A stretch of DNA of 64,000 nucleotides. It comes from Lacibacter sp. H375. GTDB lineage: Bacteria > Bacteroidota > Bacteroidia > Chitinophagales > Chitinophagaceae. The notes beneath the pieces were generated by a model. The model saw nothing but the letters and a program-made list of their open reading frames with translations. It was not told the DNA's origin and searched no databases. How positions within the stretch are numbered: position 1 is the stretch's first letter; the number at the start of each line of letters is the position of its first letter. The stretch covers positions 2,542,001 through 2,606,000 of the forward strand of contig NZ_JBBKTT010000001.1 in the NCBI RefSeq assembly GCF_037892425.1, written 5' to 3'. The position numbers and the translations under genes are program-made. Positions 33,396 to 42,460 of this stretch are shown piece by piece.

Positions 33396-35423
33396 ATGAA
33401 TTCTGTTATTCTTGTTAAACGCTTATCGGTTTGCCTGTTGTTTCTGTCAATAGCAACAACTGCCTGCAGAAAAAAATATGCATACAATTTTGAGGATGGT
33501 ACCCCCGGCAATGGTGCAAATGCAGGAAGTATCACCATCGATACCAGTATTAAAAATGTTGATGCCAGTAAATATGCACAGGCGAGAGTATTTCCCGGTT
33601 TGGTTTGCGCATCAGAGCCAAGAACCAAGGTGGATCTTACAATGAATTTAAATTATAACAACGTGCAGGATGAGTTGCGCATTTCTGTTCCGCCAAGCCC
33701 GCAATTCAGTACAGGGCTTTATGCTGCACCGGGTGAGTTGGTGATCATTGATGTGCCGCAAAACGAATATTCACTCTCTGTACAAATTGGCGCATGGACA
33801 GATAATCTTTCTGTTATACAAAATGCTCCACGTGACCCTGTTATTTTTACACGCAGTCAATTAAATCCCGGAAGAAACTATTTACGGAATTTATATGGAG
33901 GACATATTTATATTTTCGCAGGTCGTCCCACTTCAACTCCTGTAAACTTATCGTTTACCAATGTTGTGAAGTCGCCTGATTTTGTATTGGGCATAACAGA
34001 TAAAAACGAGTGGCAAACACAAATACGTGCTTCCTGTGTACCATGGCTCGAATTAAGAAGTTCGAATATGATCTTTGTGGTACCACGACAATATTGCATT
34101 GATCGTCCGTTTGCCGATATACAAAAAGCAATGGAAGATTGGGACGATATTATAAATCTTGATTATTACCAATGGGAAGGATTAAGTGCAAACCCTGCAG
34201 AAACGATTGATAAAGCACCGCTTCTCCCATGGAGAGTTGTGCTGGACATTAAACCTGTTGTTGGTTATGGTCACTCTGGTTTTCCAATTGTTGTACAAAA
34301 TGATTTCAGTTGGTTCGATGGTATAGGCAATGTAAGTGCTATTAATGGCGGTGGTAACTGGGGTGTTTTTCATGAAGTGGGTCACAATAACCAGCAGGGA
34401 ACTTACTGGAGCTGGAATACATTAGGCGAAACAACCTGTAACTTCTTTGCATTTAAAGTGGCAAACCGTTTAAGTGCAATCACACCATCTGCATGGCCAC
34501 CAAAACATCCGGCACTCGCTACTGCTGTACCTGCTGCAATTACATGGGCTTCTTCTGCTGTTGGTACAAGAAATTTTGATGGAACAGATGCAGCTATAAA
34601 TGATCCGTTTGCACGTTTAACACCATTCATCCAGATCATGAGTAAGATTCCTGCAAACTGGGGTTATCCAGGCCAACCTGATGGATGGAGTTTTGTAACA
34701 GAACTTTATAAAAAAGCAAGACGTTCAAACAGGATATCATTAACCGATCAGAACAAACGTGATTTTGTGTATGAAACATTGTGTGAATTTACACGCAGAG
34801 ATATGCGTGCTTTCTTTAAAGCATGGGGTATCACTGTCAGCACCATTTCATTAAACAAGATGGCCGATGTTTATCCGGTATCGTTTCAGGAAATATGGAA
34901 GTATAATCCGTTAACCAAATCGGGTGGAGATGGAGAAGCAACAGAAAGGAGAACTATCTGGACTGCAACTGCAAGTTCATGGTCAACAAGTGAGGGTTCA
35001 AACGGAACGATTAATAATGCATTTGATGGTTCGTTCACAACTTACTGGCATAGCAACTATGGTACTGGTACAGGACCAACATCACCAACGCACACAATTA
35101 CCGTGGATATGGGTGTAAAAACAATAGTCAAAGGTTTTTCGGCAGCATTAAGGCAAAGCGGAACAGGGACAGCTACCCGTGTTAAAAATATCAGGGTACA
35201 GATAAGTGATGATAATGTGAATTGGACCAATGTAACTTTTGTTGCCGGTGCAAGCACTATTCCAGGTGCGTTTACATTAGTAAACCAGCAAGGCTTGCAA
35301 AGTTTTAATCTGACAGCTAATGTTACAACCCGATACTTTAGATATGTTATTACTGCAGCTGCCGATAACGATCCCTCAGGTAATAATTCAGCCTTATCAG
35401 AAATCAATATCGTAAGACCTTAA
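33396..35423 (+). CDS. M60-family metallopeptidase lipoprotein with F5/8 discoidin domain
   Basis: 675 residues from ATG 33396 (ATG 33366 is an alternative), lipoprotein signal ending LSIATTACRKK. The peptidase M60 (enhancin/SslE-like) zinc motif is HEVGHNNQ with His326, Glu327 and His330 and a downstream glutamate Glu345 in NTLGETTCNFFAF; AFFKAWGITVS is typical of the domain end. An F5/8 type C carbohydrate-binding domain (about residues 520-675) shows WSTSEGSNGTINNAFDGSFT, TYWHSNYG and TTRYFRYVITAAADN. M60 enzymes cut O-glycosylated proteins such as mucins. It is the only clear degradative enzyme in this operon and suggests a glycoprotein substrate. Confidence 0.85.
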   Translation: MNSVILVKRLSVCLLFLSIATTACRKKYAYNFEDGTPGNGANAGSITIDTSIKNVDASKYAQARVFPGLVCASEPRTKVDLTMNLNYNNVQDELRISVPPSPQFSTGLYAAPGELVIIDVPQNEYSLSVQIGAWTDNLSVIQNAPRDPVIFTRSQLNPGRNYLRNLYGGHIYIFAGRPTSTPVNLSFTNVVKSPDFVLGITDKNEWQTQIRASCVPWLELRSSNMIFVVPRQYCIDRPFADIQKAMEDWDDIINLDYYQWEGLSANPAETIDKAPLLPWRVVLDIKPVVGYGHSGFPIVVQNDFSWFDGIGNVSAINGGGNWGVFHEVGHNNQQGTYWSWNTLGETTCNFFAFKVANRLSAITPSAWPPKHPALATAVPAAITWASSAVGTRNFDGTDAAINDPFARLTPFIQIMSKIPANWGYPGQPDGWSFVTELYKKARRSNRISLTDQNKRDFVYETLCEFTRRDMRAFFKAWGITVSTISLNKMADVYPVSFQEIWKYNPLTKSGGDGEATERRTIWTATASSWSTSEGSNGTINNAFDGSFTTYWHSNYGTGTGPTSPTHTITVDMGVKTIVKGFSAALRQSGTGTATRVKNIRVQISDDNVNWTNVTFVAGASTIPGAFTLVNQQGLQSFNLTANVTTRYFRYVITAAADNDPSGNNSALSEINIVRP

Positions 35424-35546
35424 ATTTTCTATCAGAAATAAACGACTAATATGAAATGAGCGGTAAAATTTTCGATGTAATATCTATCAGTACTGATGAA
35501 AATTTATTGCGAATAACATGTGGCTACAAAAAATAAAAAATTACAC

Positions 35547-37307
35547 ATGAAAAAGAACAAACTGCATATTGGATACTTAATTTATTCTGCAGGATTGATG
35601 ATCATAATACTTGCATCGTGTAAACGTTATGTTGATCCACCACCTTATTTTGAGGAACCTGGCGATACCAGCAAACCTGCATCACGCAGAATTCTGTTTA
35701 TTGGTATTGATGGCGCAGTGCCTGCTGAATATAAAAAAATGACGCTGCCCGCATTACAGGGTATGCTTGTAAAAAGTAAATATAGCTGGGATGCTGTTTC
35801 AGATGAATTGAGTACCGACGCTGCGTCATGGAAAACATTGATGACCGGTGTCTCTTATTCAAGACACAAAATAAAAGACAGCACATTTATTTACACTCAG
35901 GGTATTAACGATCCGCAACATGGAGCAATCCCTAATTTTCCATCTGTATTTTCTTACATACTTTCTTCGCCAAGAAATGATATGCGCACAGTTTTCATAT
36001 CACCCTGGCCAGCTATGGTAGAAAAACTGGTGCCCGAAGTGCAGGATCCTGTTATTGCATTAAATGATTTAGCTGTAAAAGATTCAGCAATAAAAAGAAT
36101 TAAAAACGGCAACCCGGATTTTATGGTTGTGCATTTTAACTCGGTTGCCATTGCAGGAAAAGCGGGTGGTTTTAATGAAGGTAACAATGATTATAAAAAT
36201 GCTGCAGTACAGGTTGATGGTTATATTAATGAAATGATGATGGCATTGAAAGCCCGTCCGGGTTATAATAAAAATGAAGAATGGCTGGTTGTAGTTACGA
36301 GTACACATGGTGGTGTTGGTAATAACTATGGCGGTTTTTCTCCTCAGGAAACAACTGTGTTTTCAGTTTACTACAACGAAGCGTTTAAACAAACCGAGTT
36401 TACAAAACAGGGTTCTTTCGTTAATGTGCAACTTAAAGGAGGACAGGGAGGAGTAAGAGCTGTAATGAGTGATGCATCTGCATACAATCCGGGAACAGGC
36501 CCAATGACAATCGAAATGAAAATAAAAGGTAGTCGCAGTGGCGGGTTCCCTTTATTTGTTTCAAAGAAAGGTCCTGCATCGGGTAACATACTTGATTCAG
36601 GCGATCCCGGTTTTGCTTATTTCTCTGGCGGTAACAATAACTGGAACTTACAATTACGAGGAGCAAGTGGGAATGTCCGTATTCAACCAGGTCTTCCACA
36701 ATCTCCTGCTGTAGTTGATAACAGTTGGCATACGCTCACTTTGGTTTTTGTAGATAGCGCTTCTAAACGTTGGGTAAAGCGTTACAGAGATGCTGTAAAA
36801 ATTGATGAAACAGATATTTCATCGTTTGGCACAATAGTATCGCCTCAGCCGTTGATCCTAGGTTGGAGTCAAGGTAATGCGGGTGACGCACTAACGTCTC
36901 ATGTTGCATATAATGTGTCTGATATTAAAATATTTGATGTTGGACTTAGCTCAGCTGATGTTGCTGCAAACATTTGTGTTAAAGACATCACGCAACATAC
37001 TAAATATGCAAACCTTACGGGTTACTGGCCATGCACTGATGGCTTAGGGGGCAGGTTTAAAAACTATGCACCGGGCGCAGTAAATAAAGATTTCATTTTG
37101 CAAAGCAGTTTTGAATGGAAGCCGGTGCCTGAGTTCCCATGCAGTTTTTCCAGCGTTGTAGATGCAGGAAAAACAAACCTGTTCTTAACTAACTCAGGTT
37201 TTGCAACAACAGTTTTTTATTGGCTAAAATTGAATACGCAGGCAGCGTGGGGTTTAGAAGGAAGTAAATGGCTTGAACCCTATGAGCAGGAGTTTGTAAA
37301 ATTATAA
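35547..37307 (+). CDS. Alkaline-phosphatase-fold/LamG lipoprotein with DUF4983-like C-terminus, metal site apparently degenerate (copy 2)
   Basis: 586 residues from ATG 35547; lipoprotein signal ending IIILASCKRY. It has the same architecture as the protein at 31588: ILFIGIDGAVPAEYK with Asp55, ELSTDAASWKTLMTGVSYSR, VHFNSVAIAGKAGG, VVVTSTHGGVGNN, a LamG-like domain (MTIEMKIKGSRSG, WHTLTLVFVDSAS, PQPLILGWSQGNA) and a DUF4983-like end (YANLTGYWPCTDGLGGRFKN). The Asp of the usual TSDHG is Thr here and the middle metal-ligand block lacks aspartates, so it also looks inactive. It is the last gene of the operon, followed by two hairpins. GTG 35520 would add nine residues. Confidence 0.75.
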   Translation: MKKNKLHIGYLIYSAGLMIIILASCKRYVDPPPYFEEPGDTSKPASRRILFIGIDGAVPAEYKKMTLPALQGMLVKSKYSWDAVSDELSTDAASWKTLMTGVSYSRHKIKDSTFIYTQGINDPQHGAIPNFPSVFSYILSSPRNDMRTVFISPWPAMVEKLVPEVQDPVIALNDLAVKDSAIKRIKNGNPDFMVVHFNSVAIAGKAGGFNEGNNDYKNAAVQVDGYINEMMMALKARPGYNKNEEWLVVVTSTHGGVGNNYGGFSPQETTVFSVYYNEAFKQTEFTKQGSFVNVQLKGGQGGVRAVMSDASAYNPGTGPMTIEMKIKGSRSGGFPLFVSKKGPASGNILDSGDPGFAYFSGGNNNWNLQLRGASGNVRIQPGLPQSPAVVDNSWHTLTLVFVDSASKRWVKRYRDAVKIDETDISSFGTIVSPQPLILGWSQGNAGDALTSHVAYNVSDIKIFDVGLSSADVAANICVKDITQHTKYANLTGYWPCTDGLGGRFKNYAPGAVNKDFILQSSFEWKPVPEFPCSFSSVVDAGKTNLFLTNSGFATTVFYWLKLNTQAAWGLEGSKWLEPYEQEFVKL

Positions 37308-37320
37308 GTGTCCAAAAGAG

Positions 37321-37358
37321 TAACAACAAAGCCTTTCTTATGAAAGGCTTTGTTGTTA
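37321..37358 (+). terminator. 17-bp perfect hairpin after the SusC operon
   Basis: TAACAACAAAGCCTTTC pairs perfectly with GAAAGGCTTTGTTGTTA around a TTAT loop. No T-tract follows on +. It lies 13 bp after the last stop of the operon and may act as a transcript-end stabiliser or first-stage terminator. Confidence 0.6.
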
Positions 37359-37375
37359 CGTAAACGTTGTTAAAC

Positions 37376-37411
37376 AAAAAAGGAGCAATAAATTTCATTG
37401 CTCCTTTTTTT
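37376..37411. terminator. Bidirectional intrinsic terminator
   Basis: GGAGCAAT / ATTGCTCC with A-tract before and T-tract after (AAAAAAGG... CCTTTTTTT). It fits both the + strand SusC operon and the - strand zinc-ribbon gene that ends at 37429. Confidence 0.85.
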
Positions 37412-37428
37412 ATAAATTCAAAAATCAT

Positions 37429-38181
37429 TTATGGTTCAACTGAATCATTCAAGTCTGCATCCACAAGAATGCGACCACAGTTTTCACACACTATGATCTT
37501 TTTGTGTTGTTTAATTTCGCTCTGACGTTGCGGAGGAATGGTATTGAAACAACCACCACAGCTTTCACGCTCAATAGGCACTACCGATAAACCATTGCGG
37601 TAACTGTTACGGATACGATCGAAGCTTGCGATCAAACGATCTTCAACAGCTTCTCTTGCACCATTCACCAAAGAACGTAATTGATCTTCTTCTTTTTGCG
37701 TATCAGCAACAATCTTATCTAATTCACCTTTCTTGTGTTCAAGGTTTTTTTCTTTTACTGCAATTGCCTTCTTTGCTTTTTCAAGCACTTCACTCTTTTC
37801 AATCAACTCTTCATTTGCGTCTCTGATATGCTTTTCAGAAAGTTTGATCTCAAGACCCTGCATCTCAATTTCTTTATTGATGGCTTCAAACTCACGGTTA
37901 TTCTTTACGTTCTCACTTTGCTTTTCGTATTTAACAAGCAACGCCTGCGATTCAAGGATCGCATCTTTTTTACTCTGAATGAATTCCTGGATACCGTTGA
38001 TCTCTTCTTCAATGCGGTTCTTACGTGCATTCAAACCTTCAATTTCATCTTCAAGGTCTTTTACTTCCATCGGTAATTCACCTTTCAGGATCTGGATCTC
38101 ATCCAGTTTGCTTTCGATCTTTTGCACACGAATGAGTGCCTTCAGTTTTTCTTCTACAGAATACTCTTTTGTAGTAGCCAT
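37429..38181 (-). CDS. C4-type zinc-ribbon coiled-coil protein (DUF164/CdsZ-like)
   Basis: 250 residues. Residues about 10-180 are a long charged coiled coil (LEDEIEGLNARKNRIEEEIN). The C-terminus is a C4 zinc ribbon with CGGC and CENCG (SCGGCFNTIPPQRQSEIKQH, then IIVCENCGRILVDAD). The family is widespread; proposed roles concern nucleic-acid or ribosome-associated binding, but the function is not settled. It is preceded on the same strand by the Nif3-like gene, about 90 bp apart, a common pairing in bacteria. Confidence 0.9.
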   Translation of the reverse strand: MATTKEYSVEEKLKALIRVQKIESKLDEIQILKGELPMEVKDLEDEIEGLNARKNRIEEEINGIQEFIQSKKDAILESQALLVKYEKQSENVKNNREFEAINKEIEMQGLEIKLSEKHIRDANEELIEKSEVLEKAKKAIAVKEKNLEHKKGELDKIVADTQKEEDQLRSLVNGAREAVEDRLIASFDRIRNSYRNGLSVVPIERESCGGCFNTIPPQRQSEIKQHKKIIVCENCGRILVDADLNDSVEP

Positions 38182-38272
38182 ATTTGTGTTTGAAGTTTTT
38201 TGTTTTTGGTACCGGCGGTAAGGCCTTGCTCATCACTTGTTGTGTCACTCTCTTGTACGTTTGTATTTCTAA

Positions 38273-39370
38273 TCATCTGAAATACTCGACAGGATTCGTT
38301 TTCACAGCAGTTTTGAGGACGGCAAAGGTAGGGAATTTCCCGCTCAAATGATCGGCCAGTAAATCGATTGTAAACTGTTCACTTTCCCAATGCCCGATGT
38401 CGGCCAGCAACAGCCTGCTTTCGGCATCAAAAAACTCGTGGTATTTCACATCACCGGTTGCAAAAGCATGTGCCCCGGCAGCAAGTGCTGTTTTGGTTAA
38501 AAAGCTACCGGCACCGCCACAAAGCGCCACTTTATGAATGGCATGGGCAGGAGGAACAGTATGCCGGATTACACTAAGTTGAAATTGATCCTTAAGTAGT
38601 TGGAGGAAATCGGTTGGCGTCATACTGTTGGGTAATTCACCGATCAGACCACTACCGACTGCATTCCATTCATTTGACAGCTGGATAATATCGTAAGCAG
38701 GTTCTTCATAAGGATGATGTTTCAGCATAGCTGCAACAATATTCTTCTCCAGCCAGGCAGGAAAAATCGCTTCGATCTTCAATTCTTCTTCCTCATGTCG
38801 TATTCCCGGTTCGCCAACAAAAGGAGTTGTTCCCGGCGCACCTTTAAACGTTCCCTTACCCGGGGCATTAAAACTGCATTCGCTGTAGTCGCCAATATGT
38901 CCGCCGCCTGCTTCAAAAATGGCTGTGCGAACGATCTCGGCATGCGAAACCGGTACAAAGCTGAACAGTTTGCGAAGCAGAGCTGTTTTTGGCTGGAGTA
39001 TTTTACAATTAACCAAACCAAGACGCTCAGCCATCTTTGCATTTACTCCTGCAATAACATGATCAAGATTGGTATGAATAGCATAAACGGCAATATCATA
39101 TTTAATGGAAGCTATCACGGCACGCTCTACATACGTTTTACCGTTGATCTTTTTTAATCCGCTGAAAACAATGGGGTGGTGAGCCACAACCATGTTAAGC
39201 CCTTTCTCTTTTGCTTCGAGAATCACTTCTTCAGTTGCATCAAGGCTCACCAATATCCCCGTGCATTCCCAGGCAGGTGAACCGGTAAGAAGTCCTGAAT
39301 TGTCATAACCTTCCTGTAAGGAGGGTGGGGCAACTGTTTCCAGAAAACGAACGATATCTCCAATTTGCAT
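38273..39370 (-). CDS. Nif3-like dinuclear metal-centre protein (DUF34/YbgI-YqfO family)
   Basis: 365 residues, the long form with a central PII-like insertion (FVPVSHAEIVRTAIFEAGGG, HHPYEEPAYDIIQLSN). Metal-ligand blocks are VVAHHPIVFSGLKKI and AIHTNLDHVIAGVN at the front, and ADIGHWESEQF near the end. Members form hexameric rings with a two-metal centre; GTP cyclohydrolase-like and other roles have been suggested but not settled. It lies upstream of the zinc-ribbon gene on -, with which it is probably co-transcribed. Confidence 0.92.
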   Translation of the reverse strand: MQIGDIVRFLETVAPPSLQEGYDNSGLLTGSPAWECTGILVSLDATEEVILEAKEKGLNMVVAHHPIVFSGLKKINGKTYVERAVIASIKYDIAVYAIHTNLDHVIAGVNAKMAERLGLVNCKILQPKTALLRKLFSFVPVSHAEIVRTAIFEAGGGHIGDYSECSFNAPGKGTFKGAPGTTPFVGEPGIRHEEEELKIEAIFPAWLEKNIVAAMLKHHPYEEPAYDIIQLSNEWNAVGSGLIGELPNSMTPTDFLQLLKDQFQLSVIRHTVPPAHAIHKVALCGGAGSFLTKTALAAGAHAFATGDVKYHEFFDAESRLLLADIGHWESEQFTIDLLADHLSGKFPTFAVLKTAVKTNPVEYFR

Positions 39371-39514
39371 GTCGTAAAAATAAGATAATTCAGAATGAAA
39401 CGTTGAAAGAGGAAGTTAAGCGGTTGAAAACCCGATGGTTGGGTTTTGCGTACTTATACTGTTGGCAAATCAGCAAAACAAGTTGTATTTTTAAACCCCG
39501 TTAACTTGAAATCT

Positions 39515-39940
39515 ATGAAGCAGTTATTGATTCTTTCCTTCAGTTTATTACTGCTTTCCGGCTGTAAAAAAGCCATAAAGCGTACCCAGGAACAAATTGC
39601 CGAAACATTAATTGTAAAAGCAATGACCGATGGTCGTTGGGCGGTATCTGTATACACAGATGGTACCACCGATTACAAGCCTGAGTTTGATGGTTACGAG
39701 TTTCAGTTTAAAACAGATCGTAAAGTTGATGCAATTAAAAATGCAATTACTGAATCGACCGGCACATGGAATGAAGATCGGGTGAATATTGCCATCATGG
39801 CCGATTACCCTGACAATGCAGCCTCCACTTTACAACGTTTAGATGGTGTTTGGAAGATGAGGGACAGTAATTGGACGTGGGTAAAAGCTGAGCAAGTTAT
39901 CAATGGTAAACTTGTAAAGCTTGAATTGACCAAAAAATAA
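39515..39940 (+). CDS. Small lipoprotein, lipocalin-like
   Basis: 141 residues from ATG 39515; lipoprotein signal MKQLLILSFSLLLLSGCKK. The rest reads as alternating beta strands (GRWAVSVYTDGTTDY, YEFQFKTDRKVDAIKN, GTWNEDRVNIAIMADYP, GVWKMRDSNWTWVKAEQ) like a lipocalin-type barrel. No conserved catalytic site is seen and the ligand is unknown. The frame opens upstream at 39446, but that part is not signal-like. It is followed by a bidirectional terminator shared with the LysR gene. Confidence 0.75.
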   Translation: MKQLLILSFSLLLLSGCKKAIKRTQEQIAETLIVKAMTDGRWAVSVYTDGTTDYKPEFDGYEFQFKTDRKVDAIKNAITESTGTWNEDRVNIAIMADYPDNAASTLQRLDGVWKMRDSNWTWVKAEQVINGKLVKLELTKK

Positions 39941-39962
39941 AATCATTGCAATAAAATAATAG

Positions 39963-39993
39963 AAAAGCGCTTTCAGTTGAGAGCGCTTTTTTG
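39963..39993. terminator. Bidirectional intrinsic terminator
   Basis: AAAAGCGCTTTC / GAGAGCGCTTTTTT with an AGTT loop, between the lipoprotein gene (+) and the LysR gene (-). It is A-rich before and T-rich after, so usable from both sides. Confidence 0.85.
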
Positions 39994-40022
39994 TTTGACA
40001 GATAGTTTTGTGCAGATCGTCA

Positions 40023-40898
40023 TCACTTCATCTGCTTCTGTATCATCTCTGTAAACACCAATGCAGCTTTTTTTCGATAGCTATCCTTCGGCCACGTAAT
40101 AGAGGCCTGGCTAATGATGTTTAATCCTTTAATAGGAATGGTTTTTAAAGTCTGTCTTCCTTTAGCTGCAGCAACCGTCATGATGGTGCAAAAATTCCCT
40201 GTTTCAACCAATTGAAGCAGTGTATTAATATCATTCAACTCCATTTTAATATTTGGCTCCACCTTGTTTTTCGCCAGCTCTTCATTTAAAAAATGTCTTG
40301 TATGAAATCCTTTTGCAGGCAGCACCAACGGAATATCTTTTAAATCTTTTATTGATACTATTTTTTTATCAGCAATCGGGTTCGATGGATGCACGACCAA
40401 TGTTAGCGGCGATTCATACAACCGCTGTGAAATAAACATATCGTTATCCTGCAATTCCAGAAACGAAAGCAGGAAATCAACTCTTGTCGACTTCAGTTTA
40501 TCAAGCAAATCTTCTGATGTACCAAACTCAATAATAATCTTCACATCGGGGTATTGTGCAGAAAACTGGATGAGCACCGGCGTGAGCAATGCCGACAAAC
40601 CATAGGTAACGCCAATCCGCAGTTCACCGGTCTTAATTCCTTTCAAGTCATTAATTACAAAGCGACCGCTTTCTGAATCGGCAATCGTTTGCCGGGCATA
40701 GGGTAAAAACAAGCTCCCGGCCTCGGTAATACGCACCCGCTTACCGATACGGTCGAATAAAGGCATCCCCAATTCATCTTCCAATTGCTTGATCTGCTGG
40801 CTCAAAGTACTCTGACTGATATACAAAGCATGAGCCGCTTCAGTAAAATTGAGCAGTTCTGCTGACCTGATAAAATAACGTAGTTGACGAAGCTCCAT
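40023..40898 (-). CDS. LysR-family transcriptional regulator
   Basis: 291 residues. The N-terminal winged helix is typical (MELRQLRYFIRSAELLNFTE, AHALYISQSTLSQQIKQLED, LGMPLFDRIGKRVRITEAG), and the remainder is the periplasmic-binding-like effector domain (GELRIGVTYGLSALLTPVLI). It is divergent from leuC across a 150-bp gap, the classical position for a LysR regulator of a leucine operon (inference; the effector could be an isopropylmalate-type acid). A 15-bp dyad lies immediately upstream of its own start codon. Confidence 0.9.
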   Translation of the reverse strand: MELRQLRYFIRSAELLNFTEAAHALYISQSTLSQQIKQLEDELGMPLFDRIGKRVRITEAGSLFLPYARQTIADSESGRFVINDLKGIKTGELRIGVTYGLSALLTPVLIQFSAQYPDVKIIIEFGTSEDLLDKLKSTRVDFLLSFLELQDNDMFISQRLYESPLTLVVHPSNPIADKKIVSIKDLKDIPLVLPAKGFHTRHFLNEELAKNKVEPNIKMELNDINTLLQLVETGNFCTIMTVAAAKGRQTLKTIPIKGLNIISQASITWPKDSYRKKAALVFTEMIQKQMK

Positions 40899-40906
40899 AA
40901 TGATCG

Positions 40907-40921
40907 ATCGGTTTTACCGAT
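40907..40921. promoter_or_regulatory. LysR-type operator dyad ATCGGT-TTT-ACCGAT
   Basis: A perfect 6+3+6 palindrome, 8 bp from the LysR start codon and about 130 bp from the leuC start. Its place in the divergent gap fits autoregulation by the LysR protein. Confidence 0.5.
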
Positions 40922-40966
40922 TGAAGTGATAGAAAAATACAGTTATACAAATTTAGGATTTAAAAA

Positions 40967-40974
40967 TACATTTG
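40967..40974 (+). promoter_or_regulatory. Candidate leuC -7 promoter element TACATTTG
   Basis: TACATTTG matches the Bacteroidota TAnnTTTG element. No TTG -33 element is found 17-23 bp upstream, as might be expected for an activator-dependent promoter. It would give a 5' leader of roughly 65-70 nt. Confidence 0.4.
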
Positions 40975-41048
40975 GGCTGTAATAAGCGATTGATTGTAAC
41001 ATATTGCTGATCTGGTCGCAAATTTTCATCCTTCTAATACAAAAGAAT

Positions 41049-42455
41049 ATGAGTCATACGCCAACAACTTTGTTCGATAAGGTTTGGGATTCCCATGTTG
41101 TACGCAGCATTCCGGATGGTCCTGATGTGTTTTTTATTGATCGTCATTTTATTCATGAAGTAACCAGCCCGGTTGCGTTTCTCGGTTTAGAAAACCGTGG
41201 TTTAAAAGTGATGTTCTCTGAAAAAACATTTGCAACGGCCGATCATAACACGCCAACCATCAATCAACATTTACCGGTGAAGGATCCGCTTTCTGCTAAT
41301 CAGTTGAAAGCATTGGAAACAAATTCGGCCAAATATGGTATTTCGCATTGGGGTTTGGGAAATCCGAAAAATGGTATTGTGCATGTGGTTGGTCCTGAAA
41401 ATGGAATTACACTTCCGGGTATGACGATCGTATGTGGTGATTCGCATACTTCAACACATGGTGCGTTTGGTGCTATTGCATTTGGTATCGGTACAAGTGA
41501 AGTGGAGATGGTGTTGAGCTCGCAATGTATCATGCAGCCAAAGCCAAAGAAAATGCGCATCACCATCAATGGTAAATTAGGAAAAGGTGTTGTGCCGAAG
41601 GATGTGCCTTTATTTATTTTATCACAGATTTCTGCAAGTGGCGCAACCGGTTATTTCATTGAGTTTGCCGGTGAAGTGTTTGAGAACATGAGCATGGAAG
41701 GTCGTATGACTGTTTGTAACCTCTCGATTGAAATGGGTGCACGTGGTGGTATGGTTGCTCCCGATGAAACAACGTTTAACTATTTAAAAGGAAGAGACCT
41801 TACACCAAAAGGTGAAGCATGGGAGAAAGGCCTGGCTTATTGGAAAACATTAAAGACAGATGCAGATGCAAAGTTTGATCTCGAATTGAATTTCACTGCA
41901 GATCAGATAGAACCACAAATTACATACGGTACAAATCCTGGCTTGGGTACAGGTATTACCCACAATATTCCTCTTGCTGCTGATGTGAAAGATGGTGAAG
42001 CTTCTTACAAAAAATCACTCGCTTACATGGGCTTTGCTGAAAATGAAAAGATCATTGGGAAGCAGGTTGACTATGTGTTCTTAGGAAGTTGCACCAACGG
42101 ACGAATTGAAGATTTCAGAGCATTTGCAAGCATTGTAAAAGGAAGAAAGAAAGCCGATAATATTACAGCATGGTTAGTGCCCGGCTCACATATTGTAGAG
42201 CAACAAATTAAAGAAGAAGGTATTCTTGATGTTTTGACGGAAGCAGGTTTCCAGTTACGTCAGCCCGGTTGTTCTGCATGTTTGGCAATGAACGATGATA
42301 AAATTCCTGCAGGTAAATATGCAGTAAGTACAAGTAACAGAAACTTTGAAGGTCGTCAGGGTCCCGGTGCAAGAACATTGCTTGCAAGTCCATTGGTGGC
42401 TGCTGCTGCTGCTGTTACAGGCGTAGTAACTGATCCGAGAGAACTAATTGCATAA
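41049..42455 (+). CDS. leuC: 3-isopropylmalate dehydratase large subunit
   Basis: 468 residues from ATG 41049 (the frame opens at 41004 but [18 protein letters not shown] is the usual LeuC start). With LeuD it isomerises 2-isopropylmalate to 3-isopropylmalate in leucine synthesis. Aconitase-family 4Fe-4S ligands are seen in [11 protein letters not shown] and [11 protein letters not shown]; substrate blocks include [20 protein letters not shown] and [20 protein letters not shown]. It is the first gene of the operon leuC-leuD-leuA-like-leuB, with a 112-bp gap before leuD that is filled by a palindromic repeat. Confidence 0.97.
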   Translation: MSHTPTTLFDKVWDSHVVRSIPDGPDVFFIDRHFIHEVTSPVAFLGLENRGLKVMFSEKTFATADHNTPTINQHLPVKDPLSANQLKALETNSAKYGISHWGLGNPKNGIVHVVGPENGITLPGMTIVCGDSHTSTHGAFGAIAFGIGTSEVEMVLSSQCIMQPKPKKMRITINGKLGKGVVPKDVPLFILSQISASGATGYFIEFAGEVFENMSMEGRMTVCNLSIEMGARGGMVAPDETTFNYLKGRDLTPKGEAWEKGLAYWKTLKTDADAKFDLELNFTADQIEPQITYGTNPGLGTGITHNIPLAADVKDGEASYKKSLAYMGFAENEKIIGKQVDYVFLGSCTNGRIEDFRAFASIVKGRKKADNITAWLVPGSHIVEQQIKEEGILDVLTEAGFQLRQPGCSACLAMNDDKIPAGKYAVSTSNRNFEGRQGPGARTLLASPLVAAAAAVTGVVTDPRELIA

Positions 42456-42460
42456 ATACA

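Noticed and set aside
37735-38076. Hydrophobic + strand frame opposite the zinc-ribbon gene
   Set aside because: Phe/Leu-rich composition is the expected antisense of a Lys/Glu-rich coiled coil; no start context or neighbour supports it.
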